A stretch of DNA of 64,000 nucleotides from Streptomyces sp. NBC_00102 (GCF_026343115.1 NZ_JAPEMC010000003.1:248001-312000); one strand, 5' to 3'; numbered from the stretch's first letter, positions 1 to 8,145 are shown. Numbers and translations: made by a program. Notes: a model not told the origin generated them from the sequence alone.

Positions 1-47
1 GGCCTTCGGTCCGAAGACCGCCGCGGGAACAGCGGTTGCGGTGTGCG

Positions 48-983
48 TCACCGGACGGTGGCGAGCGCGCGTGCGGTGGCGATGCCCTCGCGGTGGCTGC
101 CGCTCAGCAGGTCCTTGCGGCGCTCGACCGGGAGGTCGTAGCGGCCCAGGACCAGGTCGGGCAGCGGCAGGGAGGGGGTCCCCTCGGGGATGGCGGAGAG
201 GAGCAGGTCCGCCAGTTCCAGGGCGGGACCGAGGTGGAGCCGGGCGGCGGCCTCGCTGTCGGTGCGGTCGAGGTGTGCGAGCCACTGCTCGGCGATGAGG
301 TTGCCCGGGCCCTTGCCCATGCCCTGGATCGAGGAGTCCATCCAGGTCGCGCCCGCGGCCACCGCGCTGATGGCGTTGGACAGGGCGAGCCCCAGGTTGT
401 TGTGGGCGTGCAGGCCGACCGGGCCGCCGGTGACCGACTTGGTCAGGGTGGTGAGGTCGGTGGTGTCCAGGGGAGAGAGGCTGCCGTTGGAGTCCGCGAG
501 GTAGACGACGTCGGCCCCCGCGTCGGTGGCGGCGGTGGCGACCTCGACCACGTCGCGGCCTTCCCACTGGCTGATCCGGGCGAAGTTGACCCCGACCTCG
601 AAGCCGATGTCCTTGGCCTGGCGTATGTACTCCAGGCCGCGCTCGTACCCCTTGGACGGCAGGATGATGCGGACCAGCCGGGAGCCGGCGGCGTACATGG
701 CGGGCAGGTCGTGTTCGGTGATGTTCTTCGGGTGCAGGATCATCGCGACCCGGCCCGCCCCGATCTCGCGGGCCACCGCGGCGATGAACTCGTCGTCGCC
801 GCGTCCCGTCAGCCCGATGTTGGGCACCGGCAGGAGCGAGCCCTTGCGGTAGGCGATCTCGACCCAGTCGAATCCGGCCTCGACGCTGAGCCGCGCGTGC
901 TCGATCGCGTAGTCGAGGGGGAAGTTGAAGCCGTTGCGGTAACCACCGTCGCGGAGGGTCACGTCGATGTTGACGATGTTCAT
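48..983 (-). CDS. DRE-TIM metallolyase (4-hydroxy-2-oxovalerate aldolase-like)
   Basis: A 311-residue protein of the HMGL-like / DRE-TIM superfamily. The N-terminus carries the family signature TLRDGGYRNGF, where Arg and Asp serve catalysis and metal binding, and HAHNN near residue 200 supplies the two metal-ligand histidines. Closest in feel to 4-hydroxy-2-oxovalerate aldolases, which cleave a 4-hydroxy-2-oxoacid to pyruvate and an aldehyde. It is shorter than BphI/DmpG (about 340 residues), and no acylating aldehyde dehydrogenase partner lies beside it, so the substrate is open and a C-C bond-forming role is also possible. Cytoplasmic. Last visible gene of a leftward operon, 33 bp after the flavoprotein gene. 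The class is clear; the reaction is inferred. Confidence 0.85.
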   Translation of the reverse strand: MNIVNIDVTLRDGGYRNGFNFPLDYAIEHARLSVEAGFDWVEIAYRKGSLLPVPNIGLTGRGDDEFIAAVAREIGAGRVAMILHPKNITEHDLPAMYAAGSRLVRIILPSKGYERGLEYIRQAKDIGFEVGVNFARISQWEGRDVVEVATAATDAGADVVYLADSNGSLSPLDTTDLTTLTKSVTGGPVGLHAHNNLGLALSNAISAVAAGATWMDSSIQGMGKGPGNLIAEQWLAHLDRTDSEAAARLHLGPALELADLLLSAIPEGTPSLPLPDLVLGRYDLPVERRKDLLSGSHREGIATARALATVR

Positions 984-1016
984 GGTTCCTCCAGGGAGAG
1001 TTGCGGGCGGACGGAA

Positions 1017-2450
1017 TCAGGCGGACTGGGCGGCGGCCGCGTGGTGGGCGGCGAGCCGGCCGAAGATCAGTGAGCGCAGCACGGACGTGGCCGGCGGGTA
1101 GGCGTGGTAGAAGAGGCCGGTGGCCTCTCCCGCCGCGTACAGACCGGGTATGGCGGTGCCGGACGGGGTGACCACTCGGCCGTCGACGTCGGTGCGGACG
1201 CCGCCGTAGGTGAAGCAGACCGCGGACGTGAGGGGTACGCCGATGAAGGGCGGGCTGTCGAGCGGGACGGCCCAGTTGGACTTCTGCGGAGTGAGTCCGG
1301 TGGTGGACTTGCCGTCGAGGCGGGTCGGGTCGAACTCACCGGGAACGACGGCCGCGTTGAACTCGGCGACGGTTTTCTCCAGTCCCTCGGCGTCGATGCC
1401 CAGCTTGCCGGCCAGCTCCTCCAGGGTGTCGGCCCGCTCGGGGTCGACGTCGCTGAGCAGCGAGTTCCGGAAGCCGGGGATGGCGAGGGTCTTGGCGTCG
1501 GCGATCCAGTACGCCTCCTGGCCCTGGTTCTTCCAGATCTCGTACCCGACGTGTTCGAAGGTGTTGTCCCAGGTGTCGCGCCCCTCGTCGAAGAAGCGCT
1601 CCAGGGAGGAGTTGACGAAGATGCCCGTGCTGAAGCCGTAGAGCACCGCGTCGGCCTTGGTGGTGCGGGTGTCGACCGGCTCGGCGTGGATGCCGTCGAA
1701 CTGGCCCGCGGTGTCGGCCCCCAGCTCCAGCGCCATGCGCAGGGCGTCGCCGCGGCTGTTGGTGATGCCGGGGGCGATGAGCGGGAGGTCGCAGGCCTTG
1801 TCGCCGAGGTAGCGGGTGAGCATCTCGGTGTTGCCCTGGAAGCCGCCGCTGGCGAGGACCACGGCACGGCCCTGGATCCGTCGGGTGTGGCCGTCGGAGG
1901 TGCGGACCAGGACGCCGTCGACCGTGCCGTCGTCGGAGGTCGTCAGGCGGAGCGCCTCGGTCTCGTAGTGGATCTCGACCCGCGGGTCGTTCTCCAGGGC
2001 GGCGCCAAGGTGTTCGACGATCGAGGCGCCGCCGCCGCGGGGGCTGGCCGGCGGGTTCATGGACGGGGTGCCGCCGTTGAAGGTGTGCGGCAGGGGAAAG
2101 GGCTCGAAGGCGATCTCGACACCGTGCTTCTCGACGAAGCTCAGCGCCTTCGGGGTCTCGCGCTCGACCGTGCGGCAGTAGTCGGCGTCCGCGAGGCCGC
2201 CGGAGACCCGTCCGACGTGGTCGGCCCAGTCGGTGTCCAGCTGTCGGTCCTCGGTGATCCGCAGGAAGGCGCCGGTCCAGCGGGTGGCGCCGCCGCGCTT
2301 CTCCTCGGTCGCCCGTTCGAGCACGGCGATCCGGGCCGGGGTGTCGCGGCCTTCGGTGGCCTCGGCGAAGGACAGCGCGGCCGACAGGCCGGCGGCGCCG
2401 AACCCGATGACGACGAGGTCGTAGGGGGCCGGGGTGGACGAGGTTGACAT
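1017..2450 (-). CDS. FAD-dependent fumarate reductase/tricarballylate dehydrogenase-type oxidoreductase
   Basis: A 477-residue flavoprotein of the fumarate reductase / 3-ketosteroid dehydrogenase / TcuA family. A dinucleotide-binding fold is seen at the N-terminus (VIGFGAAGLSAALSFAEA, then IAVLERA). VVLASGGFQGN lies mid-protein, and a C-terminal FAD closure reads GVRTDVDGRVV ... GLYAAGEATG. Overall pattern and length resemble FAD-dependent tricarballylate dehydrogenase TcuA, but a TcuB partner is absent. It probably oxidises or reduces a C-C bond next to a carbonyl or carboxylate. Second enzyme from the end of the operon, with 51 bp to the upstream YciI-ABM gene. A putative ribosome site (GAGGAGAATTC) precedes the ATG. 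Confidence 0.85.
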   Translation of the reverse strand: MSTSSTPAPYDLVVIGFGAAGLSAALSFAEATEGRDTPARIAVLERATEEKRGGATRWTGAFLRITEDRQLDTDWADHVGRVSGGLADADYCRTVERETPKALSFVEKHGVEIAFEPFPLPHTFNGGTPSMNPPASPRGGGASIVEHLGAALENDPRVEIHYETEALRLTTSDDGTVDGVLVRTSDGHTRRIQGRAVVLASGGFQGNTEMLTRYLGDKACDLPLIAPGITNSRGDALRMALELGADTAGQFDGIHAEPVDTRTTKADAVLYGFSTGIFVNSSLERFFDEGRDTWDNTFEHVGYEIWKNQGQEAYWIADAKTLAIPGFRNSLLSDVDPERADTLEELAGKLGIDAEGLEKTVAEFNAAVVPGEFDPTRLDGKSTTGLTPQKSNWAVPLDSPPFIGVPLTSAVCFTYGGVRTDVDGRVVTPSGTAIPGLYAAGEATGLFYHAYPPATSVLRSLIFGRLAAHHAAAAQSA

Positions 2451-2501
2451 GAATTCTCCTCGAAGGATGAGTGGGTGGGGGCGTGGGGGTGCGGGGCGGG
2501 C

Positions 2502-3092
2502 TCAGCGGTTGGGGGTGATGACCCGGCTGGTGCGGTAGAGCCGGTACTTCGCACCCGTCGTGGTGCCCGCGAAGTCCTGGTAGCGGCGGGCGAACTCGGG
2601 GTCCTCGAAGATCGCGTCGAAGGACTTCCGGTCCGTCCACGCCGCGAAGTTGACGATGGCGTCGCCGTCGACGCTCGCCAGCAGGCGCGAGCCCTTGAAA
2701 CCGTCGGCGGTCGCGGCGACGTGCTCGACCGCGGAGGCGAGCGCGGCCACGCTGGCGGGCGCGTCCTCGGTGGTGGCCACGTTGATGAGGAAGACGCCGT
2801 CGTCCGGCACGGCGGCGGTGACGACGCCCGGGCTGGCGTTGCGGCCCTCGAAGGCGAGCTGCTCGTAGGAGGCGATGCCGAGCTTGGTCCAGGGGTCGCT
2901 CTCGATGAGTTCGCGCACCTCGGCCCCGTCGAGGTCGGCGGTCACGATGACGGCACCGCCTTCGGGGCGGGGACCGCTCAGCAGGATGCGGCCCTGGTCA
3001 CCGTGGTCGCGCAGCCATGCCTTGTGCTCGGCCATGTGGGCGAGAACGGTCTCCCGCGGGGTGAGGTAGGTGAGGGTGAGTACGTGGATCAT
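2502..3092 (-). CDS. YciI-like domain fused to antibiotic biosynthesis monooxygenase (ABM) domain
   Basis: A 196-residue protein with two ferredoxin-like halves. Residues 1 to about 85 resemble YciI (HMAEHKAWLRDHGDQGRILLSG, then a SDPWTKLG segment). Residues about 95-196 resemble an ABM/EthD-like dimeric barrel (GFKGSRLLASVDGDAIVNFAAW). YciI and ABM domains are usually separate small dimers; ABM proteins include cofactor-free oxygenases and quinone-forming enzymes. A role in processing a reactive intermediate made by the neighbouring flavoprotein or nitronate monooxygenase is an inference from gene order. 61 bp separate it from the upstream gene and 51 bp from the downstream one. Confidence 0.75.
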   Translation of the reverse strand: MIHVLTLTYLTPRETVLAHMAEHKAWLRDHGDQGRILLSGPRPEGGAVIVTADLDGAEVRELIESDPWTKLGIASYEQLAFEGRNASPGVVTAAVPDDGVFLINVATTEDAPASVAALASAVEHVAATADGFKGSRLLASVDGDAIVNFAAWTDRKSFDAIFEDPEFARRYQDFAGTTTGAKYRLYRTSRVITPNR

Positions 3093-3153
3093 TCTGGGTT
3101 CTCCGTGGGTGCGAAGTGGCGTGGGTGCGAAGTGGCTTGTGGCGGAGGGCGGT

Positions 3154-4152
3154 TCAGACCGTGGGTCCGGGAGCGGGGGCGATCCGACGGGCGAGGCCGG
3201 TGAGGATCTCCTCGGCGTCGGCGACGACGCGCCGGACGACCTGCGCGGCCGGCTGGACGTCTTCGATCAGGTCGAGCACCTCCCCCGCGAACATGGCGCG
3301 CTGGGTGGTGTCGTCACGGGCGACCGCGGCGGCCCACTCGGGCTCGACCGAGGCTCGCAGGGCGGCGAGTTCGGCGTCGCGCCCGGTCCAGGTACGGGTG
3401 AATTCGTTGCTCACGGAACGGGCGCGGTAGACCTCGTCCCACGGGATTCCGCGCACGACGTCGAACGCGCGGGTGTCGACGGTGTCCGCGGTCCGCGCGG
3501 ACACCAGGTGGGACTTGAATCCGGTGGTGGCCAGCGACTCCTCGGTCGCCGCGAACCGAGTGCCCATCATCACGCCGTCGGCACCGAGCGCGAGAGCCGC
3601 CGCCAGCCCGCGGCCGTCGGCGAATCCGCCTGCCGCGACCACCGGAACCGCACCGTCGATGATCTCGATGACGGCCGGCACGAGCGGCAGGGTGGCCTGC
3701 GTCTTGTGGTGGCCGCCGGCCTCGGCGCCTTGGGCCACGAGCGCGGACGCCCCGGCACGCACGGCGATCAGGGCCTGCTCCGGGTCGTGCACCTGGACGA
3801 TGACCCGCGACCCGGCGTCGGTGGCCGACGCGACGAACCGGTGCACCTGCGCGGCATCGCCGAAGGAGAGGGCGATGACCGGCGGTGCGTAGCCGAGAAC
3901 CTTGTCCCAGAGGCCCGGCCGGTCGTCGAAGGTGAACATGACGCAGCCGACGCCCCAGACGCCGCCCGCCTCGGCGGCCCTGGCCACGTGTTCGTCGATG
4001 AAAGCGGCGTCGCCGTAGCTGACACCGACGAGGCCGAGACCGCCGGCGCGGGTCACGGCTCCGGCGAGGGCGCCGCCGGTCACGGAGCCCATCGGGGCGC
4101 AGACGACCGGATGGTCGATTCCGAGCAGTTCCGTCAGCTTGGTCGAGATCAC
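3154..4152 (-). CDS. Nitronate monooxygenase (2-nitropropane dioxygenase family)
   Basis: A 332-residue FMN-dependent TIM-barrel protein. Visible family motifs: HPVVCAPMGSVTGG at the N-terminus, LVAQGAEAGGHH in the phosphate/flavin region, and ADGRGLAAALALGADGVMMGTRF near the FMN phosphate site. The family oxidises alkyl nitronates such as propionate-3-nitronate; some relatives act as enoyl reductases instead. I chose the GTG start at 4152 because AGGGAG sits 4 bp upstream. The longer upstream frame adds about 54 low-complexity residues and is unlikely. First gene of the four-gene leftward operon. Confidence 0.88.
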   Translation of the reverse strand: MISTKLTELLGIDHPVVCAPMGSVTGGALAGAVTRAGGLGLVGVSYGDAAFIDEHVARAAEAGGVWGVGCVMFTFDDRPGLWDKVLGYAPPVIALSFGDAAQVHRFVASATDAGSRVIVQVHDPEQALIAVRAGASALVAQGAEAGGHHKTQATLPLVPAVIEIIDGAVPVVAAGGFADGRGLAAALALGADGVMMGTRFAATEESLATTGFKSHLVSARTADTVDTRAFDVVRGIPWDEVYRARSVSNEFTRTWTGRDAELAALRASVEPEWAAAVARDDTTQRAMFAGEVLDLIEDVQPAAQVVRRVVADAEEILTGLARRIAPAPGPTV

Positions 4153-4355
4153 GATGCTCCCTGGTCCGTTTCTGTCGCACGACTGGGGGACGGCCGGCAG
4201 GCCGTGGGAAAAAGGAGTGCGCGAGACCGAATTCCGCGTTGAATTCGGTGCGCGGGTACGCAGTCCGGCCGGTGGAAGGAATCCGCCCGGTGAACCGTCC
4301 TGCTCTGTGCTCATGACATTAGCGATTACTTCCGCCGCCGGTCCAAGACGTAAAT

Positions 4356-4374
4356 CGCGTAACCGCCATACGCG
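4356..4374. promoter_or_regulatory. LysR-type operator upstream of the nitronate monooxygenase operon
   Basis: A perfect inverted repeat with 6-bp arms CGCGTA and TACGCG around a 7-bp spacer, containing the GTA-N7-TAC (T-N11-A) core typical of LysR-type regulator boxes. It lies in the 312-bp gap 4153-4464 between the LysR gene terminator and the first gene of the operon on the same strand. No other gene is seen in that gap. Binding by the adjacent LysR protein is inferred. Confidence 0.5.
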
Positions 4375-4405
4375 GACCCCTATATCGCCTGGCCAGGGAA
4401 TGGAA

Positions 4406-4447
4406 GCGGCGTGCGTCCCGGGCCGAAGGGCCCGGGACGCACGCCGC
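4406..4447 (-). terminator. Strong hairpin terminator after the LysR gene
   Basis: Perfect 19-bp inverted repeat with a 4-nt GAAG loop, beginning 18 bp past the LysR stop codon. No U-tract follows, as is common in Streptomyces. It should separate LysR transcription from the downstream four-gene operon on the same strand. Confidence 0.85.
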
Positions 4448-4464
4448 TGAGGGGGTTGGCAGAG

Positions 4465-5493
4465 CTATTCGGCGAAGAACCCCCAGCCCCGCTCGCCGGC
4501 GACCCGCTGGAGCACGCGCGCCGCGTGGCTGTCGCCGGCCGCGGTCACCGCGAGACGTTCGCGCGGCGGCCTGCTGGTGGGAAGGGGCCGCCACACCAGG
4601 TGCGGCTCCTTCTCCACGGCGCGGCGGGGTCGCAGCGCCACCAGGTCGGAGGTCGTCTCCAGGGCGTGCACGAACAGGGCGTGCTGATCCTGGTCGACCG
4701 GGTGGAGCACCGAGTTCCAGCCCAGCCTCGCCAGATGGGCGGGGACGGTGTCGGCGAACCCGGGCGCGCAGCCCTCGTCGTACCAGAGCAGGCGCTGGCG
4801 CGCGAGGTCGCTCCAGGTCGGTTCCGTACGATCGGCGAGCGCGTGCTTCCGTGCCATGACGACGCCGAGCGGCTCGTCCCAGACCACGGCGCCCACCAGA
4901 TGAGGCGAGAGGATCGGCATGCGCACGATGCCGAAGGCGAGCTCCCCCGTCCTCAGCAGGTCGTCCTGGTCGGCCGCGCCCACCGAGCGCATCCGCAGCC
5001 TCGCCCCGGCGTCGCGCCCGCCGTGCGGACCGCCTCCGGGCAGCCCGTTCTGCACTTCGATGAGCACGTCGGCCGGCACTCCGCCGCAGACGCCGACGGA
5101 CCAGACCTGCGCAGCGGGGGCCGCGGCCGCGATGGCCGAGCGCAACTGCCCGGGAATTCCTTGTATTTCCCGGAGGAAGGCCCGGCCGCCGGCCGTCAAT
5201 TCAACCCCTCGCGAACTACGGGTGAACAACGCCGCCCCTACGCGCTTTTCCAGTCGGCGTATTTGCTGGCTGAGGCTCGGTTGCGAGATGCGGAGCTGTT
5301 GGGCCGCGGCCGATACGGTCCCGCTGCGTACCACGGTGAGGAAATACCGGAGATGCCTCATGTCGAAGTCGTCGACGTCCCGCGCGTCGGAGACGGCGCG
5401 ATGGACGGCGTCGGTCACCGCGGCCGGCAACCCGCCGCCGGGATCGGCACCCGCCGGGGCACGCCGGCCCGCCCACTCGTCAAGCACGCTCAT
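4465..5493 (-). CDS. LysR-family transcriptional regulator
   Basis: A 342-residue LysR-type regulator. The winged helix-turn-helix starts at about residue 45 (MRHLRYFLTVV, then SAAAQQLRISQPSLSQQIRRLE, a classic LysR recognition helix). A LysR substrate-binding fold follows, with an effector that cannot be read from sequence. I chose the ATG at 5493 because GGAGG lies 6 bp upstream; the Met at residue 45 is the usual LysR start and an alternative. The extra 44 residues are unusual for the family. It probably controls the operon at 48-4152 downstream. A butyrolactone-type autoregulatory element lies just upstream (5577-5600), so the hormone receptors may control it. Confidence 0.85.
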   Translation of the reverse strand: MSVLDEWAGRRAPAGADPGGGLPAAVTDAVHRAVSDARDVDDFDMRHLRYFLTVVRSGTVSAAAQQLRISQPSLSQQIRRLEKRVGAALFTRSSRGVELTAGGRAFLREIQGIPGQLRSAIAAAAPAAQVWSVGVCGGVPADVLIEVQNGLPGGGPHGGRDAGARLRMRSVGAADQDDLLRTGELAFGIVRMPILSPHLVGAVVWDEPLGVVMARKHALADRTEPTWSDLARQRLLWYDEGCAPGFADTVPAHLARLGWNSVLHPVDQDQHALFVHALETTSDLVALRPRRAVEKEPHLVWRPLPTSRPPRERLAVTAAGDSHAARVLQRVAGERGWGFFAE

Positions 5494-5576
5494 CTGCTTC
5501 CTCCAAAGCTCCGTCGCCCCTGCCCCGCAGGAACGTGCCCAGTCGGCTCCACGTGCACCGCGTGAAGCATGGCAGG

Positions 5577-5600
5577 AAAATTCGTTCTCGAAGGTATTTT
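5577..5600. promoter_or_regulatory. Autoregulatory-element-like site (ARE-2) upstream of LysR
   Basis: This 24-bp stretch matches the perfect palindrome at 9198-9221 at 18 of 24 positions, including the intact right half-site GAAGGTAT. It fills the gap between the TetR stop codon (5601) and the LysR start (5493). Inferred target of one of the two local TetR-family receptors. Confidence 0.5.
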
Positions 5601-6230
5601 TTACGCACCCGAAACGGCATCGTCTTCTCCGAGCCCCGCCACCGACACCTGGTCGGCGGACAACGCCGTGAAGAGGAGCCGCCAGAGAGGTTCCACTACG
5701 GGCATCCCCCCGCGCTCTCCGCTCTGGGCGGGAGCGTGCAGCAGCCCGTAGATCACCGTCATCAGCAGGTGGGCGACGAGGCGCGGCGAGTACGCGGGGA
5801 ATTCGCTGTCGCGCTGCGCACGGCGCACCAGGGCCATCAAGGCATTCTGCACGTCGGCGAGCACATCGGCGAAGGCGCATCCGAAAGCCGGGCACTCGGA
5901 CGCGAGGCGGACGGCGGCGCGCAGTCGCACGTCCGACTGGAGGCGGCGGGCGAAGCCGATGACGACGCTCTCCAGAACGCTCCGGCCGTCGACACCCGGA
6001 GTGTCGTGCTCGGCCCGCAGATGTGCCCAGACCTGGCGCGCCTCGTCGATCAGCGCCCCCGCCAGCAGCTTCTTCGAAGAAAAGTGCCCGTAGAGCGCGC
6101 CTTTGGTCATCCCGGTGCGCTCGGCCACGGCGCCGAGCGTCGCCCTGCTGTACCCCAGGGCCGCGAACTCCTCGGCCGCGGCCGTCAGCACCTTCTCCCT
6201 CGTGCGCCGTGCCCGTTCCTGTATGGCCAT
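5601..6230 (-). CDS. TetR-family regulator of the ScbR/MmyR receptor or pseudo-receptor type
   Basis: A 209-residue TetR protein whose N-terminus has the gamma-butyrolactone-receptor pattern: IQERARRTREKVLTAAAEEFAALGY, then the recognition helix MTKGALYGHF. The ligand-binding half is all-helical and of normal length. It is the second receptor-type regulator of the locus. In comparable systems one copy binds the signal and the other (pseudo-receptor, e.g. MmyR) modulates the response; which applies here is not decidable by eye. It lies downstream of the HAD phosphatase on the same strand, with a half-conserved ARE in the 38-bp gap. Confidence 0.85.
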   Translation of the reverse strand: MAIQERARRTREKVLTAAAEEFAALGYSRATLGAVAERTGMTKGALYGHFSSKKLLAGALIDEARQVWAHLRAEHDTPGVDGRSVLESVVIGFARRLQSDVRLRAAVRLASECPAFGCAFADVLADVQNALMALVRRAQRDSEFPAYSPRLVAHLLMTVIYGLLHAPAQSGERGGMPVVEPLWRLLFTALSADQVSVAGLGEDDAVSGA

Positions 6231-6259
6231 GTTCCGCGCTCCCTACTGAAGAAAGCCCA

Positions 6260-6283
6260 TACATACCATCAGAAAGGGTTCCC
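6260..6283. promoter_or_regulatory. Autoregulatory-element-like half-site (ARE-3) upstream of second TetR
   Basis: The left half ACATACC fits the ARE consensus, and AAAGGG partly matches the right half. About 14 of 24 positions agree with the palindrome at 9198-9221. It overlaps the stop codon of the HAD phosphatase gene and sits 30 bp upstream of the second TetR start, where an autoregulatory operator would be expected. Confidence 0.35.
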
Positions 6284-7012
6284 GCGAGGGCATCTGACCC
6301 GTGATGGCTCCGACGGGGGTTTCTGCCGCAGAGGGCCCGGACGGCCCGAAAGCACCGTCCATCCGCAACGCGCCGCCTCGCTGTTCAACGGTCCGGAAGC
6401 GCCCACCACCACCGGCCGGCCCACGGCGCGGAGGAGGGCCAGGTCGCTCTCGTGGTCGCCGTAGGCGAAGCAGTCGCCCGGGTCGACGGCGCGTTCCCGC
6501 ATGAACCGGATCGCGGCCTCCGCCTTGGCCTCGCCGATCATCGGCCGGAGCACCTCCCCGGTCAGGAGACCGTCGGCCCCCACCTCCAGCTCGGTGCAGA
6601 GCACGGCGGCGACCTCCAACTCCTCGGCGAGGGGGGTCAGGACGGGGTGCATCGACCCGGACACCAGGACGATCCCGCGACCCGCCGCCCGTTGCTCGGC
6701 GAGGGCCTCGACGGAGTCCAGGACGAACGCCGACGCACCCCTGCGGTACGTGTCGTACCAGAGCCGGCCCGCGGCTTCGAGGTCCGCCAGGGGGACACCG
6801 GCGTAGCGCCGGTAGTACCACCGGTTCAGCGCCTCGCGATCCGGTTCGGTCCGCGTCGCGGCCCGCAGGGCGGAGGCATCCTCCTCGGCCCGGGAGGGGT
6901 CGGTCCTGGCCAGCCAGTACTCCCGGAACGCCACCATGCTCTTGGCCGCGATCACCGTCTCGTCGACGTCGAAGAACGCGAGCGCCGGCCACTTCCGGTC
7001 CACGGCCGTCAT
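6269..7012 (-). CDS. HAD-superfamily (subfamily IB) phosphatase, MmfP-like
   Basis: A 247-residue HAD hydrolase. Motif I is FFDVDETVIAA (nucleophile Asp of DVDET), motif II is IVLVSGSMHPV, a conserved Lys follows in GEAKAEAA, and motif IV is CFAYGDHESD. Subfamily IB members dephosphorylate small metabolites. It overlaps the preceding acyl-CoA-dehydrogenase-like gene by ATGA and belongs to the AfsA operon. In butyrolactone and methylenomycin-furan biosynthesis, AfsA-family enzymes make a phosphorylated butenolide from a beta-ketoacyl thioester and DHAP, and a phosphatase then removes the phosphate. That step is the probable role here. Confidence 0.85.
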   Translation of the reverse strand: MTAVDRKWPALAFFDVDETVIAAKSMVAFREYWLARTDPSRAEEDASALRAATRTEPDREALNRWYYRRYAGVPLADLEAAGRLWYDTYRRGASAFVLDSVEALAEQRAAGRGIVLVSGSMHPVLTPLAEELEVAAVLCTELEVGADGLLTGEVLRPMIGEAKAEAAIRFMRERAVDPGDCFAYGDHESDLALLRAVGRPVVVGASGPLNSEAARCGWTVLSGRPGPLRQKPPSEPSRVRCPRGNPF

Positions 7013-8145
7013 CCGGCACCCCCGCCGCCCCGGGCATGCCCGTCCCGGGGCAGTATCGCGTCCGCGTAGGCGTCGGCCGCGCTCGCGACCGCGAGCGCCC
7101 CGTGTCCCGCGGCCGTGGTGACGTCCCGCCAGGCCCGCTGCACCGGGCTGTCGGGGTGCTGTCCACGCATGCCCGAGGCGTGGAAGAGCTCGTCGACCGA
7201 TTCACGGCAGAGGAGCGCCGCCGTCGCGGCGTCGCGGCGGTTCTCGGCCACCGTGAGCGGGGTGATCTCGCCCCGGTCCGCGCGGTCCGCCGCGCCGGCG
7301 AGGAGCAGGCCCGCCGCGTGGATCTGCGCCGAAGCACGCGCCAGGAGAGTCGCCTGCCCCGCCCCGCGCGGGGCCGGCCGGGCACACTCGGCCGTCCACG
7401 CCCGCAGCGCCGCGCGGGCCGCCCCGAGCACGGGCGCGGCGAAGATCAGCGAGGCGACCATCGGGTACGGAACCTGGTGGCAGCGGGCTGCGTCGGGCAG
7501 TGGCTCCAGCAGCGCGCCCAGGGGGAAGGAACGGTGGGCGGGCACGGCGACGCCGTCGGCGGTGACGCTGTTGCTGCCGCTCCCCCGCAGGCCGACGGAG
7601 TACCAGGTGTCCTGTACGGAGAGTGCCGCGCGCGGCACGGCGAAGACGCGGTGCTCGGGCCCTTCCGGACCCGGCGTCCAGGACGCGAGCAGCACCCACT
7701 CCGCGTGGTCGACGCCGCTGGCCAGGCGCCACTGTCCGTCCAGGCGCCAGCCCCCGGGCACCGCCTCGGCCCTGCCCTGCGGCGGAACGACCGATGCGGC
7801 GACGGGCACGTCCGGACCGTGCGCCCAGAGGTCTCGCTGTCCCTGTTCGGGAAGATAGGCGGCCAGTCGGCCGTGGGCCGCGTACAGCGCCGCGCACCAT
7901 CCGGCGGCGGCGCAGCTCTCCGCCACGTCCGAGGCATCGGCCAGCAGTCCGGCGAAACTCCCCGCCCCGCCCTGCCACCGGGTGGGCACGAAGTGACGGG
8001 GGAACCCCGCGTCGACCAGGGCTGCGGCAACCTCCGGGCTCAGTCTGCGGCGCTCTTCGGCGCCCCACGCGTCGCGGCGCGCCGCCTCCGCGAGCGTGGT
8101 CCGTACGTCCTGTTCCCCGACGGTGGCGAGCGGTGTGGTCAGCAC
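7009..8145 (-). CDS. Acyl-CoA dehydrogenase-like flavoprotein of the signal-molecule operon
   Basis: A 378-residue protein of the acyl-CoA dehydrogenase/flavin-dependent hydroxylase fold: an N-terminal helical domain with FVPTRWQGGAGSF, a central beta domain (WRLDGQWRLASGVDHAEWVLLAS; GLRGSGSNSVTADGVAVP), and a C-terminal helical bundle. It lacks an obvious acyl-CoA dehydrogenase catalytic Glu motif and resembles the HsaA/monooxygenase branch. The GTG start at 8145 is favoured by AGGAGG 4 bp upstream, and it overlaps the AfsA stop codon (GTGCTGA), implying translational coupling. It occupies the position of the oxidoreductase in AfsA-centred operons, so it probably reduces or oxidises the butenolide intermediate. 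Avenolide synthesis likewise uses an acyl-CoA oxidase. Confidence 0.8.
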   Translation of the reverse strand: MLTTPLATVGEQDVRTTLAEAARRDAWGAEERRRLSPEVAAALVDAGFPRHFVPTRWQGGAGSFAGLLADASDVAESCAAAGWCAALYAAHGRLAAYLPEQGQRDLWAHGPDVPVAASVVPPQGRAEAVPGGWRLDGQWRLASGVDHAEWVLLASWTPGPEGPEHRVFAVPRAALSVQDTWYSVGLRGSGSNSVTADGVAVPAHRSFPLGALLEPLPDAARCHQVPYPMVASLIFAAPVLGAARAALRAWTAECARPAPRGAGQATLLARASAQIHAAGLLLAGAADRADRGEITPLTVAENRRDAATAALLCRESVDELFHASGMRGQHPDSPVQRAWRDVTTAAGHGALAVASAADAYADAILPRDGHARGGGGAG

